A stretch of DNA of 32,477 bases from Terrisporobacter mayombei (GCF_014333445.1 NZ_JACRYU010000007.1:1-32477); one strand, 5' to 3'. Positions 19,623 to 28,307 are shown, counted from the stretch's first letter. Made by a program: numbers and translations. The notes: generated from the letters alone by a model not told the origin.

Positions 19623-19668
19623 ATTTAACAATTAAGTATTATTGAAAAAAATTTTTAACAATCATTTA

Positions 19669-19728
19669 TGATATAATGATAATGCATTTAATTATAAATG
19701 CATATAAATAGATAAAAATTTTTATCTA
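19669..19728 (+). promoter_or_regulatory. Extended -10 promoter with two palindromes before the Na/Pi transporter
   Basis: TG-A-TATAAT at 19669-19677 is an extended -10 element with no clear -35. Just downstream lie two perfect dyads: ATGCATTTA (19682-19690) / TAAATGCAT (19695-19703) with a 4-nt gap, and the uninterrupted palindrome TAGATAAAAATTTTTATCTA at 19709-19728. The first covers the expected transcription start and both sit in the 5' leader. They may be operator sites or leader hairpins. No Pho-box pattern is clear here. Confidence 0.55.
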
Positions 19729-19785
19729 AATACAAGATTAAAAAAGAATGACTCAATGAGAAAATGTAACTAAGGAGGAATAAAA

Positions 19786-21408
19786 TTGGAAATCATCATA
19801 AGAATTATGGGTGGATTAGGTCTATTCTTATTTGGAATGAACCTTATGGGAGAAGCTCTGGAAAAAGCAGCTGGAAACAAGCTTAAAAAAATAATAGAAT
19901 TACTTACTAGTAATATATTTATGGGAGTTCTTATAGGTACACTCGTAACAGCTGTTATCCAAAGTTCAAGCGCAACTACAGTAATGGTAGTAGGATTTGT
20001 AAATGCTGGTATAATGACTTTACCTCAAGCGGTTGGTGTTATAATGGGGGCTAATATTGGGACAACAGTAACAGCTCAATTAGTATCATTTGATTTAAAT
20101 GGATTAGCACCTGTAGCATTAGGAATCGGTATAATTCTTTATTTATTTGGAGGAAAAGATAAAACAAAACATATTGCTGAGGTTTTAATAGGATTTGGTA
20201 TATTATTCACTGGTATGGACTTTATGAAAGAAGCGGTTAAACCATTAGTTGAATATCAAGGATTTACAAATTCATTACTTACTTTTGGTAAATATCCAAT
20301 ATTAGGATTATTATTAGGATTTGGGATAACTGCTATAATTCAAAGTTCAAGTGCATCAATGGGTATGTTAGTTGTATTAGCATCTCAAGGATTAATACCA
20401 TTACAAGCAGCATTACCAATCTTATATGGACAAAATATAGGTACTTGTATCACATCTTTACTATCAAGTATAGGTGCTAGTATAAATGCTAAGAGAGCGG
20501 CGATGATACACTTAATATTTAATATACTTGGAACTATAATATTCCTATTATTCTTGAATAAGATAGTTGTTATGGCTGTGACTACTGCAAATCCAGATAA
20601 CGTAGCTAGACAGCTTGCTAATGTTCATACTATTTTTAATATAGCATCAACATTAATTTTATTACCATTTAATAAATTGATAATTAAATTAGCTAATAAG
20701 TTAGTGCCAGAAGCTCACTCTGAAGATGACGATATGAAAGTTGTTAAATATATAGATGATAGAATAATAGAAACACCATCAATAGCTTTAATAAATGTTC
20801 AAAAAGAAACTATTAGAATGGGTGAAAAATCTAAAGAAAGTTTAGATTTATCAATGAAAGGTATAATGGAGAAGTCTGAAAAAGATATATCTAATTGTCT
20901 AAAAAAAGAAAAAGTAATAAATGAATTACAAAAGACTATTTTAGATTATTTACTTAAATTATCAAAAGCACCATTAAATGATGAATCTAGAGAAGTAATT
21001 GATTCATTATTTAATACTGTAAATGATATAGAAAGAGTTGGCGATCATGCTGAAAATTTAGCAGAATTAGCACAAAATAGTATAGCTAATGATGTTAATT
21101 TTTCAGAGCAAGCAAAAAGTGAGTTAAATGATATGTATAATAAAGTTTTATCTACATATACTTATGCTTTAGAATGTATGAGAAATTCTGATGTGGATTT
21201 AGCATGTAAAGTAATTAAAATGGAAGAGCAAGTAGATATTATGGAAAAATCATGTAGATTAAATCACATGAGAAGATTAAATAATAATTTATGTAGTATA
21301 GATAGTGGTATTATTTATTTTGAAATAATAACTAATTTAGAAAGAATATCTGATCATGCAGTAAATATAGCTCAACAAGTTATATCACAAAGTATACAAA
21401 GTAAATAA
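19786..21408 (+). CDS. Na+/phosphate cotransporter with PhoU-like C-terminal domain
   Basis: This 540-aa protein is a bacterial NptA/PNaS-type sodium-phosphate cotransporter fused to a PhoU-like domain. The membrane part (residues 1-310) contains two inverted repeats, each with the QSSS motif: QSSSATT at 59-65 and QSSSASM at 186-192, and GANIGTT or GQNIGTC motifs after them. The C-terminal 220 residues form a helical PhoU-like domain with the IERVGDHAENLAEL and LERISDHAVNIAQQ metal-binding repeats. It imports phosphate by the sodium gradient and probably senses or limits flux by the cytoplasmic tail. The start is a TTG at 19786, seven bases after a perfect AAGGAGG. It is monocistronic, with a terminator after it. 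PstS encoded 10 kb away points to the same nutrient. Confidence 0.92.
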   Translation: MEIIIRIMGGLGLFLFGMNLMGEALEKAAGNKLKKIIELLTSNIFMGVLIGTLVTAVIQSSSATTVMVVGFVNAGIMTLPQAVGVIMGANIGTTVTAQLVSFDLNGLAPVALGIGIILYLFGGKDKTKHIAEVLIGFGILFTGMDFMKEAVKPLVEYQGFTNSLLTFGKYPILGLLLGFGITAIIQSSSASMGMLVVLASQGLIPLQAALPILYGQNIGTCITSLLSSIGASINAKRAAMIHLIFNILGTIIFLLFLNKIVVMAVTTANPDNVARQLANVHTIFNIASTLILLPFNKLIIKLANKLVPEAHSEDDDMKVVKYIDDRIIETPSIALINVQKETIRMGEKSKESLDLSMKGIMEKSEKDISNCLKKEKVINELQKTILDYLLKLSKAPLNDESREVIDSLFNTVNDIERVGDHAENLAELAQNSIANDVNFSEQAKSELNDMYNKVLSTYTYALECMRNSDVDLACKVIKMEEQVDIMEKSCRLNHMRRLNNNLCSIDSGIIYFEIITNLERISDHAVNIAQQVISQSIQSK

Positions 21409-21416
21409 ATAATGTT

Positions 21417-21452
21417 AACACCTTAAAATATATTGTTTTAAGGTGTTTTTTA
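21417..21452 (+). terminator. Intrinsic terminator after the Na/Pi transporter gene
   Basis: A perfect 12-bp stem AACACCTTAAAA / TTTTAAGGTGTT (21417-21428 with 21436-21447) with a 7-nt loop is followed by a T run. Confidence 0.9.
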
Positions 21453-21521
21453 TTCTAAAACAATATATAAATGTCTTATATTATAAGTATTATGAGAAAT
21501 TTATATATAAATATGAAAAAC

Positions 21522-21574
21522 AACAATAACTTATTGTTATTTTTATAACGTAAAAAAATACTTTATGTTATAAT
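21522..21574 (+). promoter_or_regulatory. pgi promoter with two inverted repeats
   Basis: An extended -10 TG-T-TATAAT lies at 21566-21574. A perfect dyad AACAATAA / TTATTGTT (21522-21529 with 21531-21538) lies just above the -35 position. A second, TTATAACGTAAA (21543-21554) with TTTATGTTATAA (21563-21574, one mismatch), spans the promoter up to and including the -10. A repressor at the second site would block polymerase. The regulator is unknown; neither matches the CcpA cre consensus. Confidence 0.5.
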
Positions 21575-21611
21575 TTTTAATATAGACAATATAAAAAAAG
21601 GGAGTAGTGAA

Positions 21612-22958
21612 ATGAGTAAAGTTAATTTTAACTATAGTAAAGCATTAGGATTTTTTAATGAAGAAGAAGTAAGCGCAGTTCAATCTTATGTTAATGTGGC
21701 ACATGAGATGTTACATAATAAAACTGGCTTAGGAAATGACTTTTTAGGATGGGTTGATCTTCCTAATGATTATGATAAGGAAGAATTTGATAGAATAAAA
21801 AAAGCTGCAGAAAAAATCAAATCAGATTCAGATGTATTAGTTGTAATAGGTATAGGTGGTTCTTATTTAGGGGCAAGGGCTGCTATAGAAAGCTTAGGAC
21901 ATTCATTTAGAAACAGTTTAACTAAAGAAGATAGAAAAGCTCCAGAAATTTATTTTGCAGGAAACAATATAAGTCCAACATACTTAATGGATTTAATAGA
22001 CATAATAAAAGATAAAGACGTATCTTTAAATATTATATCAAAATCAGGTACTACTACAGAGCCAGCTATAGCATTTAGAGTTCTTAAAGAGTTCTTAGAA
22101 AATAAATATGGAAAAGAAGAAGCTAAAAAGAGAATATATGCAACTACTGATGCTAAAAGAGGGGCATTAAAACAATTAGCTACAGAAGAAGGATATGAGA
22201 CATTTATAATACCAGATGATGTTGGAGGTAGGTTCTCTGTATTAACTGCTGTTGGTTTATTACCTATAGCTGCTGCTGGATTAGATATAGATGCAATGAT
22301 GAAAGGTGCAAATGATGCTCGTGAAAAATTCTCTACATCTAATTTACAAGAAAACGACTGTTATCAATATGCAGTAGTAAGAAATATATTACATAGAAAA
22401 GGTAAAGATATAGAATTATTAGTAAACTATGAACCTAATTTACATTATGTAAGTGAATGGTGGAAACAATTATTCGGAGAAAGTGAAGGAAAAGACCAAA
22501 AAGGTATATTCCCTGCTTCAGTAGATTTCTCAACAGATTTACATTCAATGGGACAATATGTTCAAGATGGGAAAAGAATATTATTTGAAACAGTTTTAAA
22601 TGTGGAATCTCCAAAAAAAGATATAGAGCTAAAAGCTGAAGACAATGATTTAGACGGACTTAACTACTTAAGTGGAAAAACTATGAATTTTGTTAATGAG
22701 AAAGCATGCCAAGGCACATTATTAGCGCATACAGATGGACAAGTTCCTAATTTAATTATCAACGTACCAGCATTAGATGAGTATAACTTTGGATATTTAG
22801 TATACTTCTTTGAAAAAGCTTGTGGATTAAGTGGATATTTATTAGGAGTTAATCCTTTCAATCAACCAGGAGTTGAAGCATATAAGAAAAATATGTTTGC
22901 TCTTTTAGGAAAACCAGGATTTGAAAAAGAAAAAGAAGAACTAGAAAAAAGACTTTAG
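21612..22958 (+). CDS. pgi: Glucose-6-phosphate isomerase
   Basis: This enzyme interconverts glucose-6-phosphate and fructose-6-phosphate in glycolysis and gluconeogenesis. The 448-aa length is the short Gram-positive form. Signature stretches are [35 protein letters not shown] (phosphate-binding loop), [16 protein letters not shown], and the region around [14 protein letters not shown], which carries the catalytic glutamate, followed by [15 protein letters not shown]. The near-C-terminal [17 protein letters not shown] closes the family pattern. The ATG has an AAAGGGAGTAG ribosome binding site. It is monocistronic, with its own promoter and a terminator. Confidence 0.96.
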   Translation: MSKVNFNYSKALGFFNEEEVSAVQSYVNVAHEMLHNKTGLGNDFLGWVDLPNDYDKEEFDRIKKAAEKIKSDSDVLVVIGIGGSYLGARAAIESLGHSFRNSLTKEDRKAPEIYFAGNNISPTYLMDLIDIIKDKDVSLNIISKSGTTTEPAIAFRVLKEFLENKYGKEEAKKRIYATTDAKRGALKQLATEEGYETFIIPDDVGGRFSVLTAVGLLPIAAAGLDIDAMMKGANDAREKFSTSNLQENDCYQYAVVRNILHRKGKDIELLVNYEPNLHYVSEWWKQLFGESEGKDQKGIFPASVDFSTDLHSMGQYVQDGKRILFETVLNVESPKKDIELKAEDNDLDGLNYLSGKTMNFVNEKACQGTLLAHTDGQVPNLIINVPALDEYNFGYLVYFFEKACGLSGYLLGVNPFNQPGVEAYKKNMFALLGKPGFEKEKEELEKRL

Positions 22959-22993
22959 AAGTTAAGGTTTAATTAAGATTAAAATATTATAAT

Positions 22994-23040
22994 GAAATCA
23001 TCATAAGAGAACTATAAAACTTATGGTGATTTCTTTTTTT
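22994..23040 (+). terminator. Intrinsic terminator after pgi
   Basis: A 14-bp stem (22994-23007 with 23020-23033, one G-T pair) with a 12-nt loop precedes seven T at 23034-23040. Confidence 0.9.
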
Positions 23041-23126
23041 ATAGTTTTAAAACAATAAATTAAAATAATAATATGTAAATAGAGATAATTTAAAATTACA
23101 GGTTTATTTTGTTAGGAGGAGAAATA

Positions 23127-24215
23127 ATGTCTAGAAAAAAAGGTATAGGGTTAATTGTTATCGTTGCAGTTATATGTTCAATATTGAGTTCATTTTTAAC
23201 TGTACTTGTATTAAAGAATAATTTAAACTTATCATCTGGGTCAACACAAAATCAGCAGATAAAGATAAATAATGATGGAAAAAGCACAAATGTATATAAA
23301 GCAGTTACTGAGAAGGCTATGCCATCTGTTGTAGGTATTACAACTACAGTAATGAGTACAGATAATATGTTTTCTATTCCCACTGAATCAGAAGGTGTTG
23401 GAACAGGTATAGTAGTTGATTCTAATGGATATATACTTACTAATTCTCATGTTGTTTCAGATGGTGAAGCAAAAACTGTTAATGTACTATTTAATGATGG
23501 TTCAACTGAAAAAGGTGAAGTACATTGGTACGATTCACAATTGGATTTAGCTATAGTTAAAGTCAACAAAACAGGTCTTACTCCAGCAGAATTAGGAGAT
23601 AGCGATAAAGTTACTACTGGTGATTTGGCTATAGCTATAGGAAACCCTCTTGGATTAGATTTACAAAGAACAGTTACTCAAGGGATAATAAGTGGATTAG
23701 ATAGAACAATTAAAACATCTCAAGCTACTATGACAGGTCTTATTCAGACTGATGCTAGTATAAACTCTGGTAATAGTGGAGGACCTTTATTAAATGAAAG
23801 TGGAGAAGTTATAGGTATAAATACAGCTAAAACTTCTGAAGGTGAGAGTTTAGGATTTGCTATCCCAATAAATCAAGCTAAGTCTATAATAGAGTCAGTA
23901 ATAAAAAATGGAAGCTATGAAAAAGTTACACTTGGAATAAAAGGATATGATGCATCTACTTATGCATCTTATGCTAAATCTCAAGGGCAACAAATAGCAA
24001 CTGATGAAGGTGTATTTGTAATCGAGTCAGTTGAAGATTCATCAGCTGAAAAAGCTGGAATTAAACAAGGAGATATAATCGTAAAACTGGGTGATACTAA
24101 AGTAACAAGCATGTCTGATTTAACTAAATGTTTGTATGAGTATAAATCAGGAGATTCAACTACTATAGTAGTAAATAGAGATGGATCAGAAAAACAATTA
24201 AAAGTTAAATTTTAA
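23127..24215 (+). CDS. htrA: Membrane-anchored HtrA/DegP-type serine protease
   Basis: HtrA proteases degrade or refold damaged proteins outside the cytoplasmic membrane. This 362-aa protein has an N-terminal membrane anchor (residues 6-29, GIGLIVIVAVICSILSSFLT), no cleavage site, then a trypsin-like domain with the triad His108 (TNSHVV), Asp140 (SQLDLAIVKV) and Ser217 (NSGNSGGPLL), and one C-terminal PDZ domain (from about 275, GVFVIESVEDSSAEKAGIKQGDIIVKLGD). The ATG at 23127 has a perfect AGGAGG site; a longer frame from a TTG at 23109 would place the ribosome binding site inside the gene. The short N-terminus and single PDZ are the usual Firmicutes form. It faces feoB across a shared bidirectional terminator. 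No CssR site is recognisable. Confidence 0.94.
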   Translation: MSRKKGIGLIVIVAVICSILSSFLTVLVLKNNLNLSSGSTQNQQIKINNDGKSTNVYKAVTEKAMPSVVGITTTVMSTDNMFSIPTESEGVGTGIVVDSNGYILTNSHVVSDGEAKTVNVLFNDGSTEKGEVHWYDSQLDLAIVKVNKTGLTPAELGDSDKVTTGDLAIAIGNPLGLDLQRTVTQGIISGLDRTIKTSQATMTGLIQTDASINSGNSGGPLLNESGEVIGINTAKTSEGESLGFAIPINQAKSIIESVIKNGSYEKVTLGIKGYDASTYASYAKSQGQQIATDEGVFVIESVEDSSAEKAGIKQGDIIVKLGDTKVTSMSDLTKCLYEYKSGDSTTIVVNRDGSEKQLKVKF

Positions 24216-24224
24216 TATATAATA

Positions 24225-24254
24225 AAAAAGAGTTATCTCATGATAACTCTTTTT
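24225..24254. terminator. Bidirectional terminator between htrA and feoB
   Basis: A perfect 13-bp stem AAAAAGAGTTATC / GATAACTCTTTTT (24225-24237 with 24242-24254) with a TCAT loop has A on one side and T on the other, so it works in both directions. Its last bases overlap the feoB stop codon on the - strand. Confidence 0.9.
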
Positions 24255-26193
24255 ATTGATTTGTAGCATTTTTAGTATTTTCAGATTCATGACCACACGT
24301 ATTATGTGAAGGACAAGAACTACATGATGAACAAGAACTACATCCACTAGATTTATTTTTTAACTTGTTAAATAATATTAAAGCAGCTGCTAATATAATT
24401 GAACCTCCAATTAGATATTCAATTGAAGCTCCACTCCCTATTATTAAGTTAGCAATAGTACTAAATAAGAATGCAGTTACCCAAGCAAGTATAAATTGAT
24501 AAGAAAGTGAAATCATCATCATTTTATTTCCGTACTCTTTTCTCATTGTAGCAAGGGCAGCTATACATGGAGTGTATAATGCCGAGAATATTAAGAATGC
24601 ATAAGCAGTTACTCCTGTAAATACTGTAGGTAAAGCTTGATGCAAATCACCAAATAACACTGCCATTGTATTTATAACAATTTCTTTTGCTCCAAGTCCT
24701 GTAAGTAATGATACTGATACTCTCCAATCGGTAAATCCTATAGGAGCAAATATAGGCGCTAATAATTTTCCTAGTATTGATAAGAAACTATTGTTCATAT
24801 CTTCTGTAAATCCGTTGAAGTTAAATGATGATAAGAACCAAATAACTACTGACATTGCAAACATTACAGTTACAACTCTTATTAAAAAGCCTTTAGATTT
24901 ATTCCAAGTATTTTTTAATAATGAACTTAATGCTGGAATTTTATATTGAGGTAACTCTAAAACAAAAGGTTCTGCTTCTGTTTTATAAACCGTTTTATTT
25001 AATACTAAAGCAACTAATATGGCTACAACTATTCCTAATAAATATAAAGAAGTAGTAATTAAAGCTTCATTTTTAGGGAAGAACACCTTTACAAATAAAG
25101 CATATATAGGAAGCTTAGCTCCACAAGTCATTAAAGGAGCAATTAATGCAGTTATTCTTCTATCTTTTTCGCTTTCTAAAGTTCTAGTTGCCATTATTGC
25201 AGGAGATGAACATCCAAGACCCATGACCATAGGTATAAATGCTTTTCCAGATAGTCCAACTTTATACATTATTTTATCCATTAAAAATGCTGCTCTTGAC
25301 ATATATCCACTATCTTCAAATAAAGATATACCAAAGAATAAAGTAAATATTAATGGGAAGAATGGTAATGTTCCAGCAATTCCACCTAATACACCATCAA
25401 CAATTAATGATTTAAACCAAGGACTTGAACTAGAAAGCATATCATCAACTGGAACCATAATATAGTTCTCGATAAGTTTACCGAATTCCTCTTGAAGAGG
25501 TCCACCTACCCAGTCAAAAGTAAATTTAAATAAAAGTAGTAATATACCTATAAATAATGGATAAGCTAAAATTGGATTTAGGGCAATATCATCTATATAA
25601 TCACTAATTGATTTTCTATTTTCAAGAGGAGCCTCACTACAATTTGAAATAATAGATTCTAATTTTTCATAAGTTTCAGTTTCGTTTCCAAAATCTATTG
25701 AATAGCGAACCATGTCTTTAGAAGATTTCTCTATAATCGATGATATATCTCCTAGGCCGACTTTTTTCTTAGCTATAACAGGTATGATAGTAATATTAAG
25801 TTCTTTAGATAATTTTTCGTAGTTTGTTTTGATACCTTTTGAATCAGCCAAATCAACCATATTAGCTAAAACTATTATAGGTTTATTATATTTCATAAGT
25901 TGAGTAGTAAGGTATAAATTTCTAACTAAGTTAGAAGCATCAACAACGTTTACTATTACATCAACATCTTCATTTTCTAAATAATTTTTAGAAACTTTTT
26001 CTTCGTTTGAAAAAGTATCCATTGCATATATACCAGGCAAGTCTACTATTTTTATATTATTACTTAGATAGCCTTCTTTTTTTTCTATTGTAACACCTGG
26101 CCAGTTTCCCACATATTGATTAGAGCCTGTTAATAAGTTAAAGACAGTAGTCTTACCGACATTTGGATTACCAAATAGAGCTACATTAATCAA
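24253..26193 (-). CDS. feoB: Ferrous iron transporter FeoB
   Basis: FeoB is the membrane GTPase that imports Fe2+. The 646-aa protein has the G domain first: G1 GNPNVGKTT at residues 8-16, switch VGNWPGVTIEKKEG, G3 DLPGIYAM and G4 NMVD. Two Gate-type membrane cores follow, with conserved CSSPAIMATR and TCGAKLPIYALF in the first and LGAKEIVINTM plus YTPCIAALATM in the second. An unusual C-terminal tail has five cysteines (618, 621, 624, 627, 633), three as CSSC repeats, like the separate Cys-rich proteins that accompany feoB elsewhere. The start is a TTG immediately after the feoA TAA, with GAGGTGG inside the feoA end as ribosome binding site, so translation is coupled to feoA. Confidence 0.96.
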   Translation of the reverse strand: MINVALFGNPNVGKTTVFNLLTGSNQYVGNWPGVTIEKKEGYLSNNIKIVDLPGIYAMDTFSNEEKVSKNYLENEDVDVIVNVVDASNLVRNLYLTTQLMKYNKPIIVLANMVDLADSKGIKTNYEKLSKELNITIIPVIAKKKVGLGDISSIIEKSSKDMVRYSIDFGNETETYEKLESIISNCSEAPLENRKSISDYIDDIALNPILAYPLFIGILLLLFKFTFDWVGGPLQEEFGKLIENYIMVPVDDMLSSSSPWFKSLIVDGVLGGIAGTLPFFPLIFTLFFGISLFEDSGYMSRAAFLMDKIMYKVGLSGKAFIPMVMGLGCSSPAIMATRTLESEKDRRITALIAPLMTCGAKLPIYALFVKVFFPKNEALITTSLYLLGIVVAILVALVLNKTVYKTEAEPFVLELPQYKIPALSSLLKNTWNKSKGFLIRVVTVMFAMSVVIWFLSSFNFNGFTEDMNNSFLSILGKLLAPIFAPIGFTDWRVSVSLLTGLGAKEIVINTMAVLFGDLHQALPTVFTGVTAYAFLIFSALYTPCIAALATMRKEYGNKMMMISLSYQFILAWVTAFLFSTIANLIIGSGASIEYLIGGSIILAAALILFNKLKNKSSGCSSCSSCSSCPSHNTCGHESENTKNATNQ

Positions 26194-26427
26194 TTAAACC
26201 ACCTCGTTGTCTTTTAAATATATATTTTTTGCATCAGATTTTCTTAACGCAAGATTTAAACCTCTGAAATTTATTACTATTGGATCTCCTAAAGGAGCAA
26301 TCTTTTTTATTTCTATTTCTGTATTATTTATGCATCCAAGTGCAAGTAATCTTTTTGCTAATTTTTCATTTCCGTTTATATTATGAATAGTGCCTTTTTC
26401 ACCAACTTTTAAATCGTAAACAGTCAT
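26194..26427 (-). CDS. feoA: Ferrous iron transport protein FeoA
   Basis: FeoA is a small SH3-like cytoplasmic partner needed for FeoB iron uptake. The ATG at 26427 gives 77 aa (MTVYDLKVGEKGTI...). The AGGGGGTG ribosome binding site lies 6-7 bases ahead, while the GTG at 26436 would overlap it. The family pattern L-G-x3-N-T-E-I-E-I-x-K-x-A-P-L-G-D-P is present (LGCINNTEIEIKKIAPLGDP) and the C-terminus LRKSDAKNIYL is typical. It heads the two-gene feoAB operon, driven by a clear promoter with a Fur box. Confidence 0.95.
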   Translation of the reverse strand: MTVYDLKVGEKGTIHNINGNEKLAKRLLALGCINNTEIEIKKIAPLGDPIVINFRGLNLALRKSDAKNIYLKDNEVV

Positions 26428-26438
26428 TATTAACACCC

Positions 26439-26457
26439 CCTAATGAGTTTCATTATC
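26439..26457 (-). promoter_or_regulatory. Fur box at the feoAB start region
   Basis: On the - strand the sequence GATAATGAAACTCATTAGG matches 15 of 19 bases of the Fur consensus GATAATGATAATCATTATC. It lies between the -10 element and the ribosome binding site, where bound Fe-Fur would block initiation. This makes iron repression of feoAB very likely. Confidence 0.75.
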
Positions 26458-26463
26458 AAGCAA

Positions 26464-26492
26464 ATTATAGCAATCTGAACTCGAAAAGTCAA
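26464..26492 (-). promoter_or_regulatory. Sigma-A promoter of feoAB
   Basis: On the - strand TTGACT (26492-26487) and a perfect TATAAT (26469-26464) are 17 bases apart, a near-ideal promoter. The expected start, about 7 bases downstream of the -10, falls in the Fur box. Confidence 0.8.
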
Positions 26493-26613
26493 TTAAGGCA
26501 ACCAGGTATAAGCATGTCTAATTTTTATGAATATATAAAAAAATTTAAAATATAGAGGTTTTTAAAGATTTATTATACTATTATATTAGATTTAAAAATG
26601 GAGTTGAAAATTA

Positions 26614-27141
26614 ATGAAAACTAAAAGGTTAACATTTTTAGGATTAATGGTTGGATATAGTTTAGTATTATATATAATTGAGATATATATACCTAACCCG
26701 CTGATAGCTATTTTTCCAGGAGCTAAGTTAGGATTATCCAATATCATTACATTAATTTCTTTACTTATCTTTGGTGTAAAGGATACGTTTATAATATTAA
26801 CTGTAAGGATTATATTATCTTCGATTTTTGCTGGACCTATGTCATATTTATTATTTAGTATAGGTGGTGCATATTTAAGCTTACTATTTATGTATATATG
26901 TAATAGGGTAAAGGGGTTCTCTATTATAGGAGTTAGTATATTAGGCGCTTTAGGTCATAATATAGGACAATTATTAGTGGCGAGTATTATAGTAAAAAAT
27001 ATAAATATGGTAGGATACTTGCCATTTATGCTTATATCATCTTTATTAACAGGGATGTTTGTTGGCTTAATATCAATGTATTGTTATCCTAAAATGATAA
27101 ATCTTTGTAATGGTTTATTGACAAAGAATAACAATTTTTGA
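26614..27141 (+). CDS. Gx transporter family membrane protein (HepI-like)
   Basis: This 175-aa protein has about five membrane segments and belongs to the Gx transporter/heptaprenyl diphosphate synthase component I family. Marks are the N-terminal LVLYIIEIYIPNPL, the highly typical FPGAKLGLSNIITLISLLIFG, and the glycine-rich GALGHNIGQLLVAS. It resembles small substrate-binding (S) components of ECF-type transporters, so vitamin or isoprenoid-related transport is possible but undefined. It is divergent from feoAB (177 bases apart) and the Spo0E gene begins 39 bases after it, so both may share a transcript. The ribosome binding site is a weak GGAG before the ATG. Confidence 0.8.
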   Translation: MKTKRLTFLGLMVGYSLVLYIIEIYIPNPLIAIFPGAKLGLSNIITLISLLIFGVKDTFIILTVRIILSSIFAGPMSYLLFSIGGAYLSLLFMYICNRVKGFSIIGVSILGALGHNIGQLLVASIIVKNINMVGYLPFMLISSLLTGMFVGLISMYCYPKMINLCNGLLTKNNNF

Positions 27142-27180
27142 TAAAATTAAATAAAATAATGATTGATAGTGGTGATTTTT

Positions 27181-27342
27181 GTGGAAGAATATGAATTAGA
27201 AGCACTAAAAAAAGAAATTGAAGATACAAGGGATCTTATAAATACATATATTGAGTATCCTGATATATTTAAAGATGAGTTAGAAGAGTCAAGTCATAAA
27301 ATTGATGATTTAATAAATGAATATATAAAGTTAAAGAAATAA
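27181..27342 (+). CDS. spo0E: Spo0E-like aspartyl-phosphate phosphatase, 53 aa
   Basis: This short gene starts at a GTG (27181) five bases after GGTGA (27171-27175). The 53-aa protein is one helical hairpin with the Spo0E signature: a first helix LKKEIEDTRDLINTYIEY and a second with SxxID (Ser38-His-Lys-Ile41-Asp42) in SHKIDDLINEYIKL, the Ser-Asp motif that attacks Spo0A-phosphate. Spo0E proteins dephosphorylate Spo0A and hold back sporulation. An alternative GTG at 27172 would add MIF. A Spo0E-like protein is known in C. difficile in what I recall as the same neighbourhood. The gene is followed at once by a terminator that begins in its stop codon. Confidence 0.82.
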   Translation: MEEYELEALKKEIEDTRDLINTYIEYPDIFKDELEESSHKIDDLINEYIKLKK

Positions 27343-27367
27343 CCTGCAAAATTGTAGGTTTTTTTTA
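27341..27367 (+). terminator. Intrinsic terminator after the Spo0E-like gene
   Basis: Arms AACCTGCAA (27341-27349) and TTGTAGGTT (27352-27360) pair with one G-T, with inner pairs opened to form the loop, and eight T follow. It overlaps the stop codon. Confidence 0.85.
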
Positions 27368-27470
27368 TACTTATTTTAGCATTTTAAATTAGAATAGTGA
27401 GTATACTAAAATAGTAATTTAATAGAAATATAAATTATATTTATTCAAAGATTATATTTAAGGTGATTAT

Positions 27471-28307
27471 ATGTTTATTTCAAGATTAATACATAGCATA
27501 ATTATTATACTAATAGCATGTGTATCGCTAAAGATAATACAATTTATATTAAAAAATATATTTAAAATTACTAAATTTGATGAAAGATATGAAGATACAC
27601 TTTGTAGTGTTCTATGTTCAGTGTCTTATTATATTATATTTGGACTAAGCTTAATATTGATATTAAAAGAATTCAATATTGTAGATGCTACAGAATTTGG
27701 TTCATTAGTAACAGGAGCTAGTATAGTAGGTATAGTAGCGGGTGTTGCATCCCAGAGCATACTAAAAGATGTGTTTAATGGATTTTTTATACTATTCGAA
27801 AAACAAATTCAAGTTGGGGACTTTATTATTATCAATAATAAATATAAAGGTGTAGTTGAAGAAATAGGAATAAGAAGTACTAGTTTAAGGGACTGGGATT
27901 TAAAAAGGATTACAGTTCCTAATGGTGTGATAAATAGTATAGAAAACTATAGCAAAGACATTATGAGGGTAGTTGTGCATGTGAGGGTATCTTATGAAGA
28001 GGATCCTTTAAAGGTGATGGATGCATTAGAAGAAGTGTGTGAAATAATGAATGAAAAATTTGAAGATTATTTAAACCATAATTTCGCTAAAAGATCAGGA
28101 TTCAAAGTATATGGAATAACAGATATTGAAAAAATATCTATTGGTGCTAAATACACTATTACAGGTGTTGTTAAAGCCAATGTATACTTTAAGGCCTTGA
28201 AAGAAGCTAAGTTACAGATTTTAATTGTATTTAAGAAAAATAATATTAAAATTGGATACCCTACAAATATTAATATTATAGGCAACGAAGATAATATACA
28301 AGATTAG
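27471..28307 (+). CDS. mscS: Small-conductance mechanosensitive channel (MscS family)
   Basis: MscS channels open under membrane tension to release solutes on osmotic downshock. The 278-aa protein has membrane segments near residues 3-27, 44-66 and the pore helix TM3 at about 77-105 (GSLVTGASIVGIVAGVASQSILKDVFNGFF), with the Gly/Ala packing typical of the pore. The beta domain follows (IQVGDFIIINNKYKGVVEEIGIRSTSLRDWDLKR, then ITVPNGVINSIENYS), then an alpha/beta C-terminal domain. This is the plain three-helix form. ATG follows AAGGTGATT. It appears monocistronic, or grouped with the mgtC-like gene 90 bases later; I see no terminator between them. Confidence 0.92.
   Translation: MFISRLIHSIIIILIACVSLKIIQFILKNIFKITKFDERYEDTLCSVLCSVSYYIIFGLSLILILKEFNIVDATEFGSLVTGASIVGIVAGVASQSILKDVFNGFFILFEKQIQVGDFIIINNKYKGVVEEIGIRSTSLRDWDLKRITVPNGVINSIENYSKDIMRVVVHVRVSYEEDPLKVMDALEEVCEIMNEKFEDYLNHNFAKRSGFKVYGITDIEKISIGAKYTITGVVKANVYFKALKEAKLQILIVFKKNNIKIGYPTNINIIGNEDNIQD

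Noticed and set aside
19622..19677. Pho box array before the Na/Pi transporter
   Set aside because: TTAACA occurs at 19625 and 19655, but the intervals are not multiples of 11 and the intermediate half-sites (TTAAGT, TTGAAA) do not match.
25019..25465. 148-aa + strand open frame inside feoB
   Set aside because: It lies wholly inside the clearly coding feoB and has no ribosome binding site or family resemblance.
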